DNA of 6,988 bases, from NCBI GenBank assembly GCA_022563775.1, contig JADFMS010000067.1:1-6988 (forward strand), read 5' to 3'. Position 1 is the first letter of the stretch, and the number at the start of each line of letters is the position of its first letter. Under the pieces are notes generated by a model that was given only the letters and a program-made list of their open reading frames with translations, was not told the origin of the DNA and did no database searches. Both the position numbers and the translations under genes were made by a program. Positions 6,419 through 6,988 of this stretch are shown here, in pieces. Source of the stretch: Fidelibacterota bacterium. Lineage in GTDB: Bacteria; Marinisomatota; SORT01.

Positions 6419-6562
6419 AACATCTCACGTCTGAATTCAAGCGACTGATTTCTATTTTATAACCAGTGGATTGTTTCTGATTTTTCGTAAATCCTCTTGC
6501 GTTCACCGTAGACAATATCTTTCTTTTTAATCTGTCATAGGTTAATTTAACAGTATCGAATT

Positions 6563-6988
6563 ATGAGCCTGTTTATAAATCCATACGACAAAGACCTGCC
6601 ACAGAAAGTTCTTCAGCTTAAACCGATGAGAGGCTATTGCTTCATCATAGACATTGCGGGCTCAACCGAGCTTAAGGATATCGATCTGTCCAAATGGATT
6701 GTTTTTATCTACAACACATTCGCGAACATTATGGGAAATCTCTTCATGAAATTTAATCCTATCAAGAGTCTGGGCGATGCGCTTATGTTCTTTATCCCGG
6801 AAGGAAAAATGGAAGATGAAACTCCCATTACGCTCTTCCATGCTCTTTGGAATATAATATCGAGCGACGAGCCCAACCTCAAAGAGGTTAAGATAGGCGC
6901 CACGTTTTGCTCGGAAGCATATGACATAACTTTCGTACCCGATTCCATAGATATATACGGCAAAGACATTGACCTTACAGCCCGCCTC
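6563..6988 (+). CDS. Class III adenylate/guanylate cyclase, 3'-truncated
   Basis: The first 142 residues are present; the frame is still open at the window end. The catalytic core begins within about 25 residues of the start, without a signal peptide or membrane segment. GYCFIIDIAGSTELK (24-38) matches the FxDIxGxT block and supplies metal-binding D30. IKSLGDALMFF (67-77) supplies the second metal Asp D72 and the purine-contacting Lys K68. SIDIYGKDIDLTARL (128-142) aligns with the DxWGxxVNxAxR block, giving purine-contacting D130 and catalytic R141. Lys/Asp at the purine positions suggests ATP and so cyclic AMP. The transition-state Asn of that block is replaced by Asp (D137). Family members act as dimers and convert ATP to cyclic AMP plus pyrophosphate. 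ATG 6563 is the first start after an in-frame stop at 6548; no clear Shine-Dalgarno precedes it. It lies 144 bases after the kinase gene with no convincing terminator between, so cotranscription is possible. Any C-terminal domain is out of view. Confidence 0.85.
   Translation, partial: MSLFINPYDKDLPQKVLQLKPMRGYCFIIDIAGSTELKDIDLSKWIVFIYNTFANIMGNLFMKFNPIKSLGDALMFFIPEGKMEDETPITLFHALWNIISSDEPNLKEVKIGATFCSEAYDITFVPDSIDIYGKDIDLTARL

Noticed and set aside
6103..6423. 106-codon minus-strand open frame opposite the kinase receiver
   Set aside because: It is antisense to a receiver domain with intact catalytic residues, and its translation shows no domain. The same holds for the minus-strand frame at 544-942 opposite the PP2C domain.
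6479..6493. GATTT/AAATC stem after the kinase gene as a terminator
   Set aside because: Five base pairs, mostly A:T, with no T run after it; chance level in AT-rich DNA.
1..6988. Mobile element, prophage, CRISPR or toxin-antitoxin system
   Set aside because: No transposase, integrase, spaced direct repeats or small toxin-like gene pair was seen; all genes look like resident signalling genes with similar base use.

Overview
The window reads as a compact, all-plus-strand signal-transduction neighbourhood from a Gram-negative-type bacterium. Six protein genes are visible; the first lacks its 5' end and the last its 3' end. Base composition is moderate and slightly AT-leaning. Codon use looks alike in all genes, and I see no transposase, integrase, tRNA, rRNA or CRISPR. 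The taxonomic hint is weak. A Ser-2 lipoprotein with a ZU5-like beta domain, a sigma54 activator, a GAF-PP2C phosphatase and an HDFNN-type hybrid kinase together fit an uncultured FCB-group or deltaproteobacteria-like lineage (for example Marinimicrobia or Ignavibacteria). This is inference from protein style, not proof.

Layout. Positions 1-1050 hold the C-terminal part of a GAF-PP2C (SpoIIE/RsbU-type) serine phosphatase. Positions 1158-2537 hold a complete NtrC-type response regulator: receiver, sigma54 AAA+ and Fis HTH. Positions 2538-2841 are a 304-base non-coding leader. It holds a perfect 12-base palindrome just after the regulator gene and, 174 bases further on, a good -24/-12 sigma54-like promoter. 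The next gene, 2842-3444, encodes a small lipoprotein with a ZU5-like domain. After a 72-base gap with a 9-bp dyad comes a soluble TPR protein (3517-4785), closed by a strong 15-bp stem-loop. Positions 4934-6418 encode a PAS-histidine kinase-receiver hybrid. Positions 6563-6988 hold the start of a class III nucleotide cyclase that runs off the window.

How they may work together. The most testable idea is local: the NtrC-type activator switches on the lipoprotein, and perhaps the TPR gene, through the sigma54-like promoter beside it. The downstream PAS kinase is the only kinase in view and is a candidate phosphodonor for the activator's receiver, although it carries its own receiver. The PP2C phosphatase and the cyclase add serine-phosphate and cyclic-nucleotide branches. 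No STAS protein, anti-sigma factor or cyclic-nucleotide receptor is seen here, so their partners lie elsewhere. Every protein family is recognisable. What is not described is the composition of the cluster and the job of the lipoprotein and TPR pair.
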